A stretch of DNA of 64,000 bases from Dyadobacter sp. LHD-138 (GCF_030929615.1 NZ_JAVFVU010000028.1:84896-148895); one strand, 5' to 3'. Counted from the stretch's first letter, positions 9,207 to 18,482 are shown. The notes: generated by a model from the sequence alone, not told the origin. Numbers and translations are program-made.

Positions 9207-10925
9207 TTAATAACCAGGGTTTTGCTGTAAAGTAGCTTGACCATTTTTTGTACTGTAAACGATCGCCTGTTGCGGAATCGGGTAATACTGGTGCTTTTCC
9301 TCAAACCGCGCACCACTCAGATAGGTCCGCAAATTTTTCTCTTTGTCCAGATATTTGTTCAGCACGTTCATAGCAATCCCCCATCTCACGAGGTCAAAAA
9401 AGCGGTGACCTTCCATCGCAAACTCGAGGCGGTTTTCGAAGCGCACCGCTTCTCTCGCAGCCGTCGCACTAGTCCATGGATCATTATAAAGACCGACCAC
9501 GTAATTGGCCGCTGGCTTTCCATCATCCGTTTTAACAAATCCGCCCGGATTAGCAGCCCGCTGCCTGATCAAATTCACATATTCACGCGCTTTTTCAAGA
9601 TTTCCAAGTTCAACTTCGCATTCTGCCAACCATAACAAAACATGGTCGTAACGCATCAGGCGGTAATTGTTCGTGGTTTGTCTCGGGTTTCCGGTCTTGC
9701 CTGATTCGGCTTTACTAACGATCTGCTTTTTGGAAGAGTATGGTCCCGCATAAGACTGATCACGGATCCAGAAACGACCCGGGTGAATACCCCAGTCGAT
9801 AAAAGGAATCCCACGGCGGCCCACGGTCCAGTCCAGACGTGAGTCAAGCTGGCCCGTATAGGGCTCAAACGGGGCAGATGACAACAAACCTTCGTCATTT
9901 TTTACATCCACATCATTAAAAGTCTGAATCATTGGCAAGCCCTTTTCGTCCGTTTTATAAGAGTTAACCAGATTTTGTGAAGCCTGATAAAATCCGCAGC
10001 AACCACCTGGTCCGTTAGGGTACATATAAGTAAGCTCGTCACCCAGATTACCACCAGAACCATCCGCAGCAGTTACAGAATACTGTACTTCAAAAATGGA
10101 CTCCGCATTGTTACGGGTCTCGGCAGCAAAATTGTCATGGAAATTATCCATCAATTTGTATTTACCGCTGTTAACCACCTGAACCAATGCGGCTTTCGCA
10201 GCGGTAAGATGGGCTACATCCGGTTGACCTTTCGGGAAAGCCTGAAACATGTGGCATTTGGCAAGGTAAGCAAGCGCTGCCCATTTGGTAGGCCTTCCTG
10301 GCTGCGTCTGGCTTACGGGCAGGTTCTCCGCTGCGAACTGAAAGTCTGCTGCAATTTTTGGCCAGGCATCCTCTGTATTCGGGATCTGAACACTCCCGGG
10401 ATCACTGGTATTCCAAAGCTGCTCGTCGATGTAAGAGATGTTTCCCCACATTTTCTTGGCTTCGAAATGATAATGCCCGCGCAGGAATCTGGCTTCCGCC
10501 TGGATTTGCAGTTTACGGGCATCGTTCAGGCCTGACACCTCCGGCAACGTTTTAAGCACGTCGTTAGACCGTGCCACACCGTCGTACAACGTCCTCCATT
10601 TACCGTAAATGTGCGTATTGGTTGTCAGCCACACATACCGCTCCATAAAAGTCTGCTCAGGCTGATCCCCTGCGTCAGATCCTTTGTAGGCATCATCTGA
10701 AACCACACTGCCAAAAATCCAGTTAGAAACAGCTCCGTGCCAGGAAGTTACCCCGCTTGTCCCGATACCGTCGAGCAATGCATATGCACCGGTCAATGCG
10801 CCTTCAATGCCAGGAACCGTTTTGATAATGTCTGGACTATACTGGCCCAAAGGTTTCTTTTCCAGAAAGGCGTCACTGCAAGAGGCGGCGATGAATAATG
10901 TAATGAGTATGAATATCTTTTTCAT
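9207..10925 (-). CDS. SusD/RagB family outer-membrane lipoprotein
   Basis: This 572-residue protein has a lipoprotein signal (MKKIFILITLFIAASC, lipid Cys at 16). The body is of SusD type: an N-terminal SusD-like region with the TPR-like segment LQIQAEARFLRGHYHFEAKKMWG, and a C-terminal RagB/SusD region containing RYDHVLLWLAECEVELGN, FENRLEFAMEGHRFFDLVRWG and the final NPGY. SusD proteins cap the partner SusC channel on the cell surface and bind the ligand. The gene starts 11 bases after the stop of the susC gene upstream, so the pair is translationally close. Ligand specificity cannot be read from the sequence. Confidence 0.95.
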   Translation of the reverse strand: MKKIFILITLFIAASCSDAFLEKKPLGQYSPDIIKTVPGIEGALTGAYALLDGIGTSGVTSWHGAVSNWIFGSVVSDDAYKGSDAGDQPEQTFMERYVWLTTNTHIYGKWRTLYDGVARSNDVLKTLPEVSGLNDARKLQIQAEARFLRGHYHFEAKKMWGNISYIDEQLWNTSDPGSVQIPNTEDAWPKIAADFQFAAENLPVSQTQPGRPTKWAALAYLAKCHMFQAFPKGQPDVAHLTAAKAALVQVVNSGKYKLMDNFHDNFAAETRNNAESIFEVQYSVTAADGSGGNLGDELTYMYPNGPGGCCGFYQASQNLVNSYKTDEKGLPMIQTFNDVDVKNDEGLLSSAPFEPYTGQLDSRLDWTVGRRGIPFIDWGIHPGRFWIRDQSYAGPYSSKKQIVSKAESGKTGNPRQTTNNYRLMRYDHVLLWLAECEVELGNLEKAREYVNLIRQRAANPGGFVKTDDGKPAANYVVGLYNDPWTSATAAREAVRFENRLEFAMEGHRFFDLVRWGIAMNVLNKYLDKEKNLRTYLSGARFEEKHQYYPIPQQAIVYSTKNGQATLQQNPGY

Positions 10926-10936
10926 GTTGGTTCTGT

Positions 10937-13900
10937 TTAAAATCCAATACTAAGACCTACGATAATCGACTTTGGCGTTGGATAAACACCTTCATCCACA
11001 CCAATCTGACGGTCGGAACCACTGTTGAAGTTTCTCAGGTTCACCTCAGGATCAAGTCCCGTGTATTTGGTGAAAGTGAAAAGGTTCTGCGCCTGCACAT
11101 ACACTTTCACATGGTCCGTACCGATCTTGGAAAGGATTGATTTTGGCAAGGTATATCCCAGCTGGATATTTTTAAACCGCAGATATGATCCGTTTTCAAC
11201 GAAATAAGTCGAAGGTTCCCCGCTTTGGGCGTCATTGGCATCGAGGATCGGAAGCTTGGCTTTTGGATTATCAGGTCTCCATGAGTCGTACAGCATACGC
11301 TTGGTACGATTTCCCTGAAACACCTCGAAATCAGTCCAGTAACGAACATGATTAAAGATATCATTTCCTTGGACGCCCTGCGCAAAAATGGTCAGATCGA
11401 AACCTTTATAGGCTACATTTGCATTGATACCATAGGTAAAATCCGGGTGCGGACTACCAATGTAAGTCTGATCCTTCGCATTGATAATACCATCATTGTT
11501 GATATCGCGGTACTTAAACTTGCCCACCCCCTGCGTTTTAACGCCATTGATATAAATATTAGAATCATAATATCCCGGAAATTTCGCGTGCGCTGCGACC
11601 TGCTCTTCATTTTGGAGGATACCATCGATGATATATCCGTAGAAAGACGAGATCGGGCGACCTGCTATCGAGCGCGTTACTGCCGGCGTACGCAATGAGA
11701 AACCTGGCAGGAAATCACTCGGATTTTGTGGATCAAGAGCTAGGATCTTGTTGCGGTAGGTCGAAAAGTTAACACCAACACTGTATGTCAGCTGTCCGTC
11801 CATTGATGCGTCATTGTAATTCAACCCCAGGTCAATACCTCTGTTTTGCAGGGAAGCAATATTCTGCGCAGGAATAACGGCGTCTCCCAGACGCGGGTCA
11901 TATGCTTTTGTATAGAGCAGATCTCTCGTCTGGCGATCGAAAACATCCAGGCTCAGGTCAAATTTCCCTTTGAACAAATTGGCATCCAAGCCGAAATTGA
12001 CGGTTGTAGTTGTTTCCCATTTTGCATTTGGATTTCCAAATCTGGCCAGGTCAAAACCCTGAACATAACCGATTGGCGCGCCGCCGATCCCGTAACCGCT
12101 ACTGCTGGGGCTGCTTTGATAAGTAGAATAGGCATTGAAATCCCCGATTTCCTGGTTGCCGGTCTGGCCCCATCCTGCACGCAGTTTAAGGTCCGTTATG
12201 AAGTTAACGTTTGACAAAAATGCTTCCTTCGACAAGCGCCATCCTACACTCGCTGCCGGAAAAGAAGCATAGCGGGACGCGGCCTGGAAACGGGAAGAAG
12301 CATCGCGGCGAACGGTTCCCTGAAGCAGGTATTTGTCTCTAAACGAATAATCGACCCGGCCAAAGTAGGAGAATAATGACCACGATGAACTAGCATAACC
12401 GCTATTGGTTGACGTTGACGGATTACCTGCGTCGATATATCTCAGGTCCTCCGCATTGGAAAAGAATCCCTGACGAGATGCATTGACAAAGTTACCGTAG
12501 GAGTCGATCGATTCCAGACCCGCGAAAACATTTAAATGATGATCTCCAAATGTTTTGTCGTAAGTCAATGAGTTGGTCCAGGTCCAGGCGTAGCTGTAAC
12601 TCCGGTTTTCACTCAGACTGTTCACATTGGTTCCGTGCGCGAGCTCAACTTCGACAGGCGTAAAATACGTTCCTGCTGAAACCGTTGCATCAATACCAAA
12701 GCTGGTCTTTGCAGTCAGATTTTTCAGGATATCCACCTCTGCATAAGTGTTCCCGAAGATCCGTAAATCCTTATAACCGTTGTTTTTGTTCCTTACCAAC
12801 TGCCCCACCGGGTTGTTGGCATTACCCAGGTTACTTCCCAATGTTCCTGCGAAATTCCCTCCAATGTCATAAACCGGAATGATCGGCTGTGCGCGGTAGG
12901 TATTGGAAACCTGGCTTGTTTCACTGTTATTACCATAGTTTCCCTGACGCTGTCCATAAGCAACCTGCAGGTTTTCACCAATACGGATCCTTTTCTTGAT
13001 CGTGAACTCCGTGTTGGCACGAACTGAATAGCGTTTGTAGCCATTATGGATCAGAATACCCTGCTGGTTGAAATAATTGGCGGAAAAAGCATATCTACCT
13101 TTCTCCGTACCGCCCGAAACACCAAGCTGATAATTCTGGATCGGAGCCGGATTAAAAACCTCATTCATCCAGTCTGTTCCTTCTTTATTAGCTTTTGTAA
13201 TCGAAAACTTTGTCTTACCAAAAAGCGGATCTGTGTAACGGTCAAAGCTATAATTGGCCGGGTTCACACGCGGGTCGCTCGCGGAAGCTCCATCCGGAAT
13301 GATGTAGTCGGGAATTACCGGCTGGGCACCACGACCATACTGAGCATGTTCAGGATTACCTGTCACCAGGTTCACCACATTCGCGTTCTTTTTACTTTGC
13401 CAGAGATATTTTCCGTATTCTTCCGTATTCATCAGATCCATCGTTTTGGCAAGCTTCTGAACACCGACATAGGCATCAAAGGTAAATTTAGGAACACCGT
13501 TTTTTCCTCGCTTTGTCGTAATGATCACCACACCATTGGCAGCACGGGAACCGTAAATCGAAGCAGAAGATGCATCCTTCAAGATCTGAATGGATTCAAT
13601 GTCATTCTGATTGATCGTGTTCAGACTTCCTTTGGTCGGAACCCCGTCAATCACATACAATGGATCATTGTTCCCCAATGTTCCGTACCCGCGTACACGA
13701 ACGGCCACGCCGCCACCTGGCGTGTTATCCGTGCCCACGGTAACGCCAGCCGCGCGTCCCTGCAATTGCTGTGCAAGGTTGGTCGCCGGCACGGACAGTA
13801 ATTTATCCGTATCGATCACACTCACAGAACCCGTAATGTCTCTTCTCGACTGGGTGGTGTAACCCGTTACAACCACTTCGTTTAACGCCTTAATGTCTGC

Positions 13901-14551
13901 GGCCAGGATAACGTCCAGCAACGACCGGTTAGCAACCTGGATCTCCTGTGACACGTAACCTACGAAGCTGAAAACTAAAATGGACTTTTCATCAGGCACG
14001 ACAAGCGTGTAAGACCCATCGGAGTTGGTGATCGCCCCTTTTTGCGTGCCTTTGATCACCACGCTCACGCCCGGAAGCGGCTCTTTGTTGTCGCTGGAAA
14101 GTACCTGGCCCTTGATGGTAATGTCAACCGGATTCAGATAGGGAAGCGGCGTAATCATTCCCTGCTCCTTCTGCGGATTGGCATCATCTTCCTGTTTCTT
14201 ATTTAGAATAATATAATCACCTGAAACTGAAAACCTGATCTGGAGCGGAACAAGCAGCTCCTTTAAGACCATATCAAGCGTCCGGTTCATCGCAGAAAAA
14301 GTCACTTTCTGATTTTTAACCAGGGATGGCACATATGAAAATTTCACTTTCGCGGATTTCTCAATCGTGGCCAAAACACTCTTTAACTCTTGCCGCTCTG
14401 CCTGGACGCTGACCTTCCGGTTAAGAAGCTCCTGTGCCTGTCCGTCGCTCGCGAAGGAAAAGCTGGTGCAGATCAGCGAGATCATAAATGGAATGCATGT
14501 AACTTTTATCACAGTTACCAGAATTTTTAATGGTATACTATTTTTTTTCAT
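10937..14551 (-). CDS. SusC/RagA TonB-dependent outer-membrane transporter with STN domain
   Basis: I place the start at the ATG at 14551 (MKKNSIPLKIL, followed by a good signal sequence); the longer frame begins with TTG at 14587. The protein is about 1204 residues. After the signal comes an STN domain (residues ~40-115), which in FecA-like receptors signals to FecR. A carboxypeptidase-regulatory-like domain follows (TIKGQVLSSDNKEPLPGVSV). The TonB plug carries the SusC signature (NDIESIQILKDASSASIYG), and the rest is a 22-strand-type barrel ending in IIVGLSIGF. It imports oligomers with SusD using TonB energy. The STN domain fits control by the sigma/FecR pair just upstream, with the 198-base gap before it likely holding the promoter. 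Confidence 0.95.
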   Translation of the reverse strand: MKKNSIPLKILVTVIKVTCIPFMISLICTSFSFASDGQAQELLNRKVSVQAERQELKSVLATIEKSAKVKFSYVPSLVKNQKVTFSAMNRTLDMVLKELLVPLQIRFSVSGDYIILNKKQEDDANPQKEQGMITPLPYLNPVDITIKGQVLSSDNKEPLPGVSVVIKGTQKGAITNSDGSYTLVVPDEKSILVFSFVGYVSQEIQVANRSLLDVILAADIKALNEVVVTGYTTQSRRDITGSVSVIDTDKLLSVPATNLAQQLQGRAAGVTVGTDNTPGGGVAVRVRGYGTLGNNDPLYVIDGVPTKGSLNTINQNDIESIQILKDASSASIYGSRAANGVVIITTKRGKNGVPKFTFDAYVGVQKLAKTMDLMNTEEYGKYLWQSKKNANVVNLVTGNPEHAQYGRGAQPVIPDYIIPDGASASDPRVNPANYSFDRYTDPLFGKTKFSITKANKEGTDWMNEVFNPAPIQNYQLGVSGGTEKGRYAFSANYFNQQGILIHNGYKRYSVRANTEFTIKKRIRIGENLQVAYGQRQGNYGNNSETSQVSNTYRAQPIIPVYDIGGNFAGTLGSNLGNANNPVGQLVRNKNNGYKDLRIFGNTYAEVDILKNLTAKTSFGIDATVSAGTYFTPVEVELAHGTNVNSLSENRSYSYAWTWTNSLTYDKTFGDHHLNVFAGLESIDSYGNFVNASRQGFFSNAEDLRYIDAGNPSTSTNSGYASSSWSLFSYFGRVDYSFRDKYLLQGTVRRDASSRFQAASRYASFPAASVGWRLSKEAFLSNVNFITDLKLRAGWGQTGNQEIGDFNAYSTYQSSPSSSGYGIGGAPIGYVQGFDLARFGNPNAKWETTTTVNFGLDANLFKGKFDLSLDVFDRQTRDLLYTKAYDPRLGDAVIPAQNIASLQNRGIDLGLNYNDASMDGQLTYSVGVNFSTYRNKILALDPQNPSDFLPGFSLRTPAVTRSIAGRPISSFYGYIIDGILQNEEQVAAHAKFPGYYDSNIYINGVKTQGVGKFKYRDINNDGIINAKDQTYIGSPHPDFTYGINANVAYKGFDLTIFAQGVQGNDIFNHVRYWTDFEVFQGNRTKRMLYDSWRPDNPKAKLPILDANDAQSGEPSTYFVENGSYLRFKNIQLGYTLPKSILSKIGTDHVKVYVQAQNLFTFTKYTGLDPEVNLRNFNSGSDRQIGVDEGVYPTPKSIIVGLSIGF

Positions 14552-14600
14552 AATATTACATTGGTTTTTGGTGTACACTAACGGCAAAGCCCTCCCTCAA

Positions 14601-14633
14601 TCCCTGCAAAGGGACTTTAAGTACTTACTTAAA
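14601..14633. promoter_or_regulatory. Two adjacent palindromes upstream of susC, possible operator/promoter
   Basis: TCCCT-GCAA-AGGGA (14601-14614) is followed at once by TTTAAGTA-CT-TACTTAAA (14616-14633). They lie 50-83 bases upstream of the susC start, where the promoter served by the neighbouring ECF sigma factor would be expected. Dyad symmetry suggests protein binding or a hairpin in the leader RNA. No regulator is identified. Confidence 0.35.
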
Positions 14634-14650
14634 ATAGAGTGGAGTATTGA

Positions 14651-14679
14651 AGCCGGTAACTCTGGACCAGTTGCCGGCT
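14651..14679 (-). terminator. Hairpin after fecR gene
   Basis: AGCCGGTAACT pairs with AGTTGCCGGCT (one T-G mismatch) around a 7-base loop. It is in the gap between the fecR-like gene and susC. It could end the sigma-fecR transcript before the separately controlled susC message begins. No strong T tract follows on the minus strand. Confidence 0.4.
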
Positions 14680-14749
14680 TATTTTAATTCAGACTCATGT
14701 AGTCATAGGTAGTCAGTTTAAAATTATGTGAGTTAGGAATATTAAATTT

Positions 14750-15832
14750 TCACTCGCATCCTTCGCTGGAAACGATAACCTTTCCATCGCTGACGCGGTA
14801 ACTTGCTCCGATTGTCTGGCTGATAATGTCAAGCTTCGTAAAAAATGGTTCGTTGCTCAACTCGACGTTCAAAGCGCATTTCTCCATCAGTTTGCTGTCG
14901 TAGACAATGGGAATACCATAAACTTTTTCGAGTGTCGCAAAAACCTTATCAATTGGCTGATCCCGGAATACAAAACCACTCTGCGTTTCGGGTTTTATCA
15001 GTTCAACCGGCATGCTTAAGATGGATTTGGAGATCAGGTTATCTTTGGTAGAAAAAATGGCTTGCTGGTTTGGGGTCAGGAGTAATTCCGTGTTGCGGTT
15101 ATCCTGGCTGTCTATGTCTTTCATTGCCAAAACCGAAACCCTTCCACTCCGGACAAGCACTTCAACATTCGCTTCGGTCGTCTTAACCAGAAAACTCGTC
15201 CCGACCACACGTGTTACGAGTCCGTGTGCGTAAACAAAAAACGGGTTATGCGCATCTTTCTTTACCTCAAAAAATGCCTCCCCTTCCAAATAAACCTCTC
15301 TTTTCTTGTTGTGTATGAATGTTTGCGCGTAACTGATCCGGCTTGTCGGCGAAAGTGAAATTACGCTGCTATCAGGCAGTCTGACCCTCATTTTCCGGCC
15401 TGTCCGATTTACAACTTCTTTCATAGGAATTATCGATTCGGATACATATTGCTCGTAGTCAGCAGCGGATTTTCCATGCTGCCTTTTCAAGGAAATCGCC
15501 CAGCCAAGACCCAGCATGAATATCAATGCAGCGGCAACTGAGATCCAGGCTTTGGCAAATTTGAAAGCATATGACTTAATTGATGGGATTTCGGTGGTTT
15601 CCAGAATGCGTGATACCTGAGTTTCAATTTCACCGTCGGAAAGTTCTGCATTGGTTTGATTCCAGGTCCTAACCAATGCACGTGCCTGTTGCATGATCAC
15701 CTTTTTATCCGGATACTGCCTGCCGAGTTCTACCCAAAAATCATCCGAATCTGGTTCTGCCTGAACTGCCCAGACCCTGAAATGCTCGTCCAGGAGGAAG
15801 TCTTCCAAATTGTATTTGTCATAATATTTCAT
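14750..15832 (-). CDS. FecR family anti-sigma factor
   Basis: I use the ATG at 15832 (MKYYDKYNLEDFLLDEHF); the longer frame begins with GTG at 15856. The 360-residue protein has a cytoplasmic N-terminal anti-sigma segment, one membrane helix (about residues 96-115, WISVAAALIFMLGLGWAISL), a periplasmic FecR domain (SRISYAQTF, VYLEGEAFFEVKKDAHNPFFVYAHG, VVGTSFLVKT) and a C-terminal STN-like segment (IDKVFATLEKVYGIPIVYD). It should hold the sigma factor encoded upstream until the SusC STN domain reports substrate. The gap to the sigma gene is 118 bases. Assignment to family is secure; the signal is unknown. Confidence 0.9.
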   Translation of the reverse strand: MKYYDKYNLEDFLLDEHFRVWAVQAEPDSDDFWVELGRQYPDKKVIMQQARALVRTWNQTNAELSDGEIETQVSRILETTEIPSIKSYAFKFAKAWISVAAALIFMLGLGWAISLKRQHGKSAADYEQYVSESIIPMKEVVNRTGRKMRVRLPDSSVISLSPTSRISYAQTFIHNKKREVYLEGEAFFEVKKDAHNPFFVYAHGLVTRVVGTSFLVKTTEANVEVLVRSGRVSVLAMKDIDSQDNRNTELLLTPNQQAIFSTKDNLISKSILSMPVELIKPETQSGFVFRDQPIDKVFATLEKVYGIPIVYDSKLMEKCALNVELSNEPFFTKLDIISQTIGASYRVSDGKVIVSSEGCE

Positions 15833-15950
15833 CACAACGTACCATAATTGTGGCACTTACACAGACATAATCGGGAAGTCAGTAAAAAATCACGAAAAAA
15901 ATTGAACTATTTTTCAAATTTCTTCTATAACTTCTATAATGTTCTGAAAT

Positions 15951-16526
15951 TCAGATCGAAGCAATAAAAATAATAAAGGTGTGCAAGAGCGTTTCCCACT
16001 TTTCCCGGAACAGTTTGAGCGTGATGTGAAGTAAATTAGCAACCGCTGGACGGGAAATTGTCAGCACGGTGGCGATCTGATCGTTTGTTAGGTTTTCGTA
16101 GAATTTGAGGTAAATTATTTCCTGCTGGCGGGGTGTCAGCAAGTGCAGCACATAGCCGATCTGCCTTTTCTTTTCCTCCGTATATTCAGATATAATGATC
16201 CTGGATTCGATGTCTTCTTCATTAAGAAAAAGTTCATCTTCATTTTCAATGGGAATAAAAATATTGCTCCGCTGCTTTTCCTTAATAATACGATTCCTTA
16301 AACTTTTAAGCAGGTAAGGCTTGATCTGGTCCGTAACGCCCAAAAATTGGCGCCGTTCCCAGAGCGAGCTGAACAGGTCATGAATGCAATCGGTGAGCGC
16401 GTCGTGGTCCGGAAGAAACTTTTTCCCATAATTGAACAAGATGCGGTAATGTTCCTGGATCATCCATTCAAAAACAGCACGGTCGCCGTTTTTAAATTTT
16501 TGCCAGAGAAGCATATCCTTTTCCAT
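15951..16526 (-). CDS. ECF RNA polymerase sigma factor (sigma-70, FecI/Bacteroides type)
   Basis: The start is set at the ATG at 16526 (MEKDMLLWQKFKNGDRAVFEW). The open frame extends further upstream, but those 37 extra residues are hydrophobic and not sigma-like. The protein is 191 residues. Region 2 spans HYRILFNYGKKF to DLFSSLWERR. Region 4 has a helix-turn-helix (LTPRQQEIIYLKFYENLTNDQIATVL). It pairs with the FecR-type anti-sigma factor immediately downstream and should direct transcription of the SusC/SusD operon, by analogy with FecI/FecR/FecA. It is the first gene of the minus-strand cluster running down to 2882. Confidence 0.9.
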   Translation of the reverse strand: MEKDMLLWQKFKNGDRAVFEWMIQEHYRILFNYGKKFLPDHDALTDCIHDLFSSLWERRQFLGVTDQIKPYLLKSLRNRIIKEKQRSNIFIPIENEDELFLNEEDIESRIIISEYTEEKKRQIGYVLHLLTPRQQEIIYLKFYENLTNDQIATVLTISRPAVANLLHITLKLFREKWETLLHTFIIFIASI

Positions 16527-16779
16527 TCGACGCTGGTAATTAAATTGAATACAAATTTCTTTATAAAGTATAATTACAACGCTTATTACTGCAAGTACGG
16601 GGTAAATTAAAAGATTGAGCGGCAGTAGCCACATCAATGGCCACCACTCGAGCCAAAGCTAAACCGCTGTCCAGTACAAGTATTAATGGGATTCTGATCA
16701 ATCAATCCCGCGGGTATATTTTAAAGAAAGGAATTTTTTTCAACATTTTAATATTGAAGTTGTTTAAACTTATCGATAA

Positions 16780-17007
16780 TCCCGAAGGGATGATATTATT
16801 GTAGAAAATGCGGAAGAAATAGCAGGTTCTGGTGACTCAAACAAGGCTACTTATTCATTTTCCATACCACCTTGGGGTTATCTAAAAAAACTGTCGATCC
16901 CCATTTTAATTACGTATGGAACAATGAAATGCACAACTGGGACAAAGGTTGGTGCGGATATCTATCGCTGGCTGGTGAACCAGAATTGGACCGAAAACGG
17001 AGTGTAA
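16780..17007 (+). pseudogene. Remnant of an alpha/beta hydrolase-type gene (C-terminal piece)
   Basis: The 75-codon frame is open from a stop at 16777 and ends with TAA at 17005. It contains SFSIPPWGYLKKLSIPILITYGT, which resembles the strand before the acid residue in alpha/beta hydrolases (usually ...IPvLityGtkD). There is no start codon or upstream domain, the acid is not in the expected place, and the preceding sequence is full of stops. This is best read as a decayed 3' fragment; the family match is by eye only. The rest of the 16527-17029 gap shows nothing else I can name. Confidence 0.35.
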
Positions 17008-17029
17008 GTACACACTTGGAAGCAGTCAG

Positions 17030-17437
17030 TCATTCCTGTAAACTGGTATAGATTATATTTTCCCTTGCCAGACCGGGAATTTTGCCAACTTCATCATCAG
17101 CGTCACAGCTAACCGGATTTCCGTTACAGTCAAACAGATAAAAGGCTATTCCGCCACTACCCAGCCCAAAATTAGTGTAAACTACTGGTTGACTTTTGTA
17201 CTTAATAAGAGCAATTACACCGATGTAATTGCCTTTATGCGTCTTACTTATGCGATCTTCTTCTGCTTTGATAAGCATATCTGACAACCATACCATCGAA
17301 TTTCGATCGCATAGTGATTGTGCGCTGCGGAGAGCGTTTTGAATGTCATGACCACTTGCTGGATCGTCTATTTCTGTATCGGAAGTACAGCTAAACATTG
17401 CTAACAGGAAAAAACTTGTGTAGAAGGATACTTTCAT
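17030..17437 (-). CDS. Small lipoprotein of unknown function
   Basis: Start taken at the ATG at 17437, where the protein begins MKVSFYTSFFLLAMFSC, a standard lipoprotein signal with the lipid Cys at 17; the longer frame from 17470 adds 11 unlikely residues. The mature part is about 119 residues. It has a helical segment (HDIQNALRSAQSLCDRNSMVWLSDMLIKAEEDR) followed by a beta-rich part with NYIGVIALI, VVYTNFGLGSGGIAFYLFDCNGN and a pair of cysteines. I do not recognise the family. It stands alone between a hydrolase remnant and a divergent gene pair, so context gives no hint. Confidence 0.6.
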   Translation of the reverse strand: MKVSFYTSFFLLAMFSCTSDTEIDDPASGHDIQNALRSAQSLCDRNSMVWLSDMLIKAEEDRISKTHKGNYIGVIALIKYKSQPVVYTNFGLGSGGIAFYLFDCNGNPVSCDADDEVGKIPGLARENIIYTSLQE

Positions 17438-17880
17438 ATCGAATGATCTTTTAAAATGTTTAACAATCATTAATATTTTTTGCTCATTACCAGATCATTG
17501 AAAATGAAACCACTTTCCACAACGCCTTACACAACCGGTTCTTAACAAAATAAAAAGACACATTGAAATAACAATTGGTTGGAAATGCATATTCTTATTG
17601 ATTAAAGGAATCTTACTTCAAAAATGCAACACCCGTGATAGCGCTTTGAATAATACAATAAGTGCTCATTTTTCCCTCTTTCAGCGCTGGCTTTCGTGCT
17701 TGTTGCATATGCGTTCTTTTAATTGAACCCTCAATCAGCCCCCCACTGTAAGGGTTCAATGCCAGCCATTTTTAACGTCTTGTTTTTTATACAACAAATG
17801 GAGAAATAAAAACCGCTTTCCTTCATAATCAGATCGTGATTATTCACTATATTTAGCACAAACCCTAATGCATTCTTTCT
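17438..17880. other. Intergenic region with a 10-base inverted repeat
   Basis: This 443-base gap separates divergent genes and is A+T-rich. The clearest structure is ATTGAACCCT (17722-17731) with AGGGTTCAAT (17751-17760), a perfect 10-base inverted repeat with a 19-base C-rich loop. It could be an operator or a terminator from a lost gene. I find no coding frame with protein-like content. Confidence 0.4.
17849..17857 (+). promoter_or_regulatory. Possible Bacteroidota -7 promoter element
   Basis: TATATTTAG lies 24 bases before the ATG at 17881 and is one base from the TAnnTTTG -7 consensus of Bacteroidota. A matching -33 element is not clear, so this is tentative. Confidence 0.3.
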
Positions 17881-18453
17881 ATGAAAAAACTTCTGCTTCC
17901 TTTCGTTACCCTTGTTTTTTGCCTTGTCGCCCAGCATATTTCTGCTCAGAAAGTTTTCTTGAAAGCGGATCCGCTAACCACCAACGGAAATGCCGATGCA
18001 GCATTTAGAGACTACGTTGTGATTACCAGCAGGCAGCTCGGCGGAACTGCTGAAACTATTATCTCGGGTGGGCCTCCCCGTGTTGGCAAACCTGTATTTC
18101 AAAATTTGATCATTACCAAGAACTCAGACATACTTTCAAACAAGCTATGGACCCTGATGGCCAAAGGCACCCGCATCGAAGACATGGAGATTGTGAGTAC
18201 CGGGTTAGCTCCGAATGGTCAGAGTCGTGTTGTGACCAATAAAATCGAGCTTAAAGATGTTTTTGTCGCAGGCATCGCAAGCAGCGCAGCACAGGGTGAT
18301 TGCGAGGCGGGATGTAATGGCATTGCGGAAAGCTACGAATTGGTTTATACCGCCATAAAAATTACCACCTACACCCTTAGCAATCAAGGAAAGTGGGTTG
18401 CCGATCCGAGTCCTTTCATGTATAATATTGAAACCGGGAAAAGTGAATTCTGA
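17881..18453 (+). CDS. Secreted Hcp-like (type VI tube protein family) protein
   Basis: This 190-residue protein has a cleavable Sec signal (MKKLLLPFVTLVFCLVAQHISAQ). The mature part follows the Hcp pattern: an FLKADPL start, GKPVFQNLIITKNSDILSNKLW (compare the conserved FxdFxftKxxDkaSPkL of Hcp), ELKDVFVAGIAS, a cysteine pair, and ESYELVYTAIKITTY (compare ESvsLnyakIewtY). Classical Hcp is cytoplasmic and lacks a signal peptide. A signal-bearing member with no type VI genes in this window suggests a periplasmic or extracellular role, perhaps as a ring-forming protein. It is 29 bases upstream of a T9SS-type gene and probably co-transcribed. The family call is by motif and spacing, without alignment. 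Confidence 0.65.
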   Translation: MKKLLLPFVTLVFCLVAQHISAQKVFLKADPLTTNGNADAAFRDYVVITSRQLGGTAETIISGGPPRVGKPVFQNLIITKNSDILSNKLWTLMAKGTRIEDMEIVSTGLAPNGQSRVVTNKIELKDVFVAGIASSAAQGDCEAGCNGIAESYELVYTAIKITTYTLSNQGKWVADPSPFMYNIETGKSEF

Positions 18454-18482
18454 TCAGTGACCAGCAAAATCAAATAAATTTT

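Noticed and set aside
13046..13801. 251-codon plus-strand open frame inside the susC gene
   Set aside because: It lies wholly antisense to a clear SusC protein; the sequence has no domain features and arises from the codon pattern of the real gene.
16527..16637. N-terminal extension of the first ECF sigma factor
   Set aside because: The extra 37 residues are a hydrophobic stretch not found in sigma factors; MEKDMLLWQKF at 16526 is the normal family start.
17731..17937. 68-codon minus-strand frame upstream of the Hcp-like gene
   Set aside because: It overlaps the start of the Hcp-like gene and contains the 10-base inverted repeat; composition is not protein-like.
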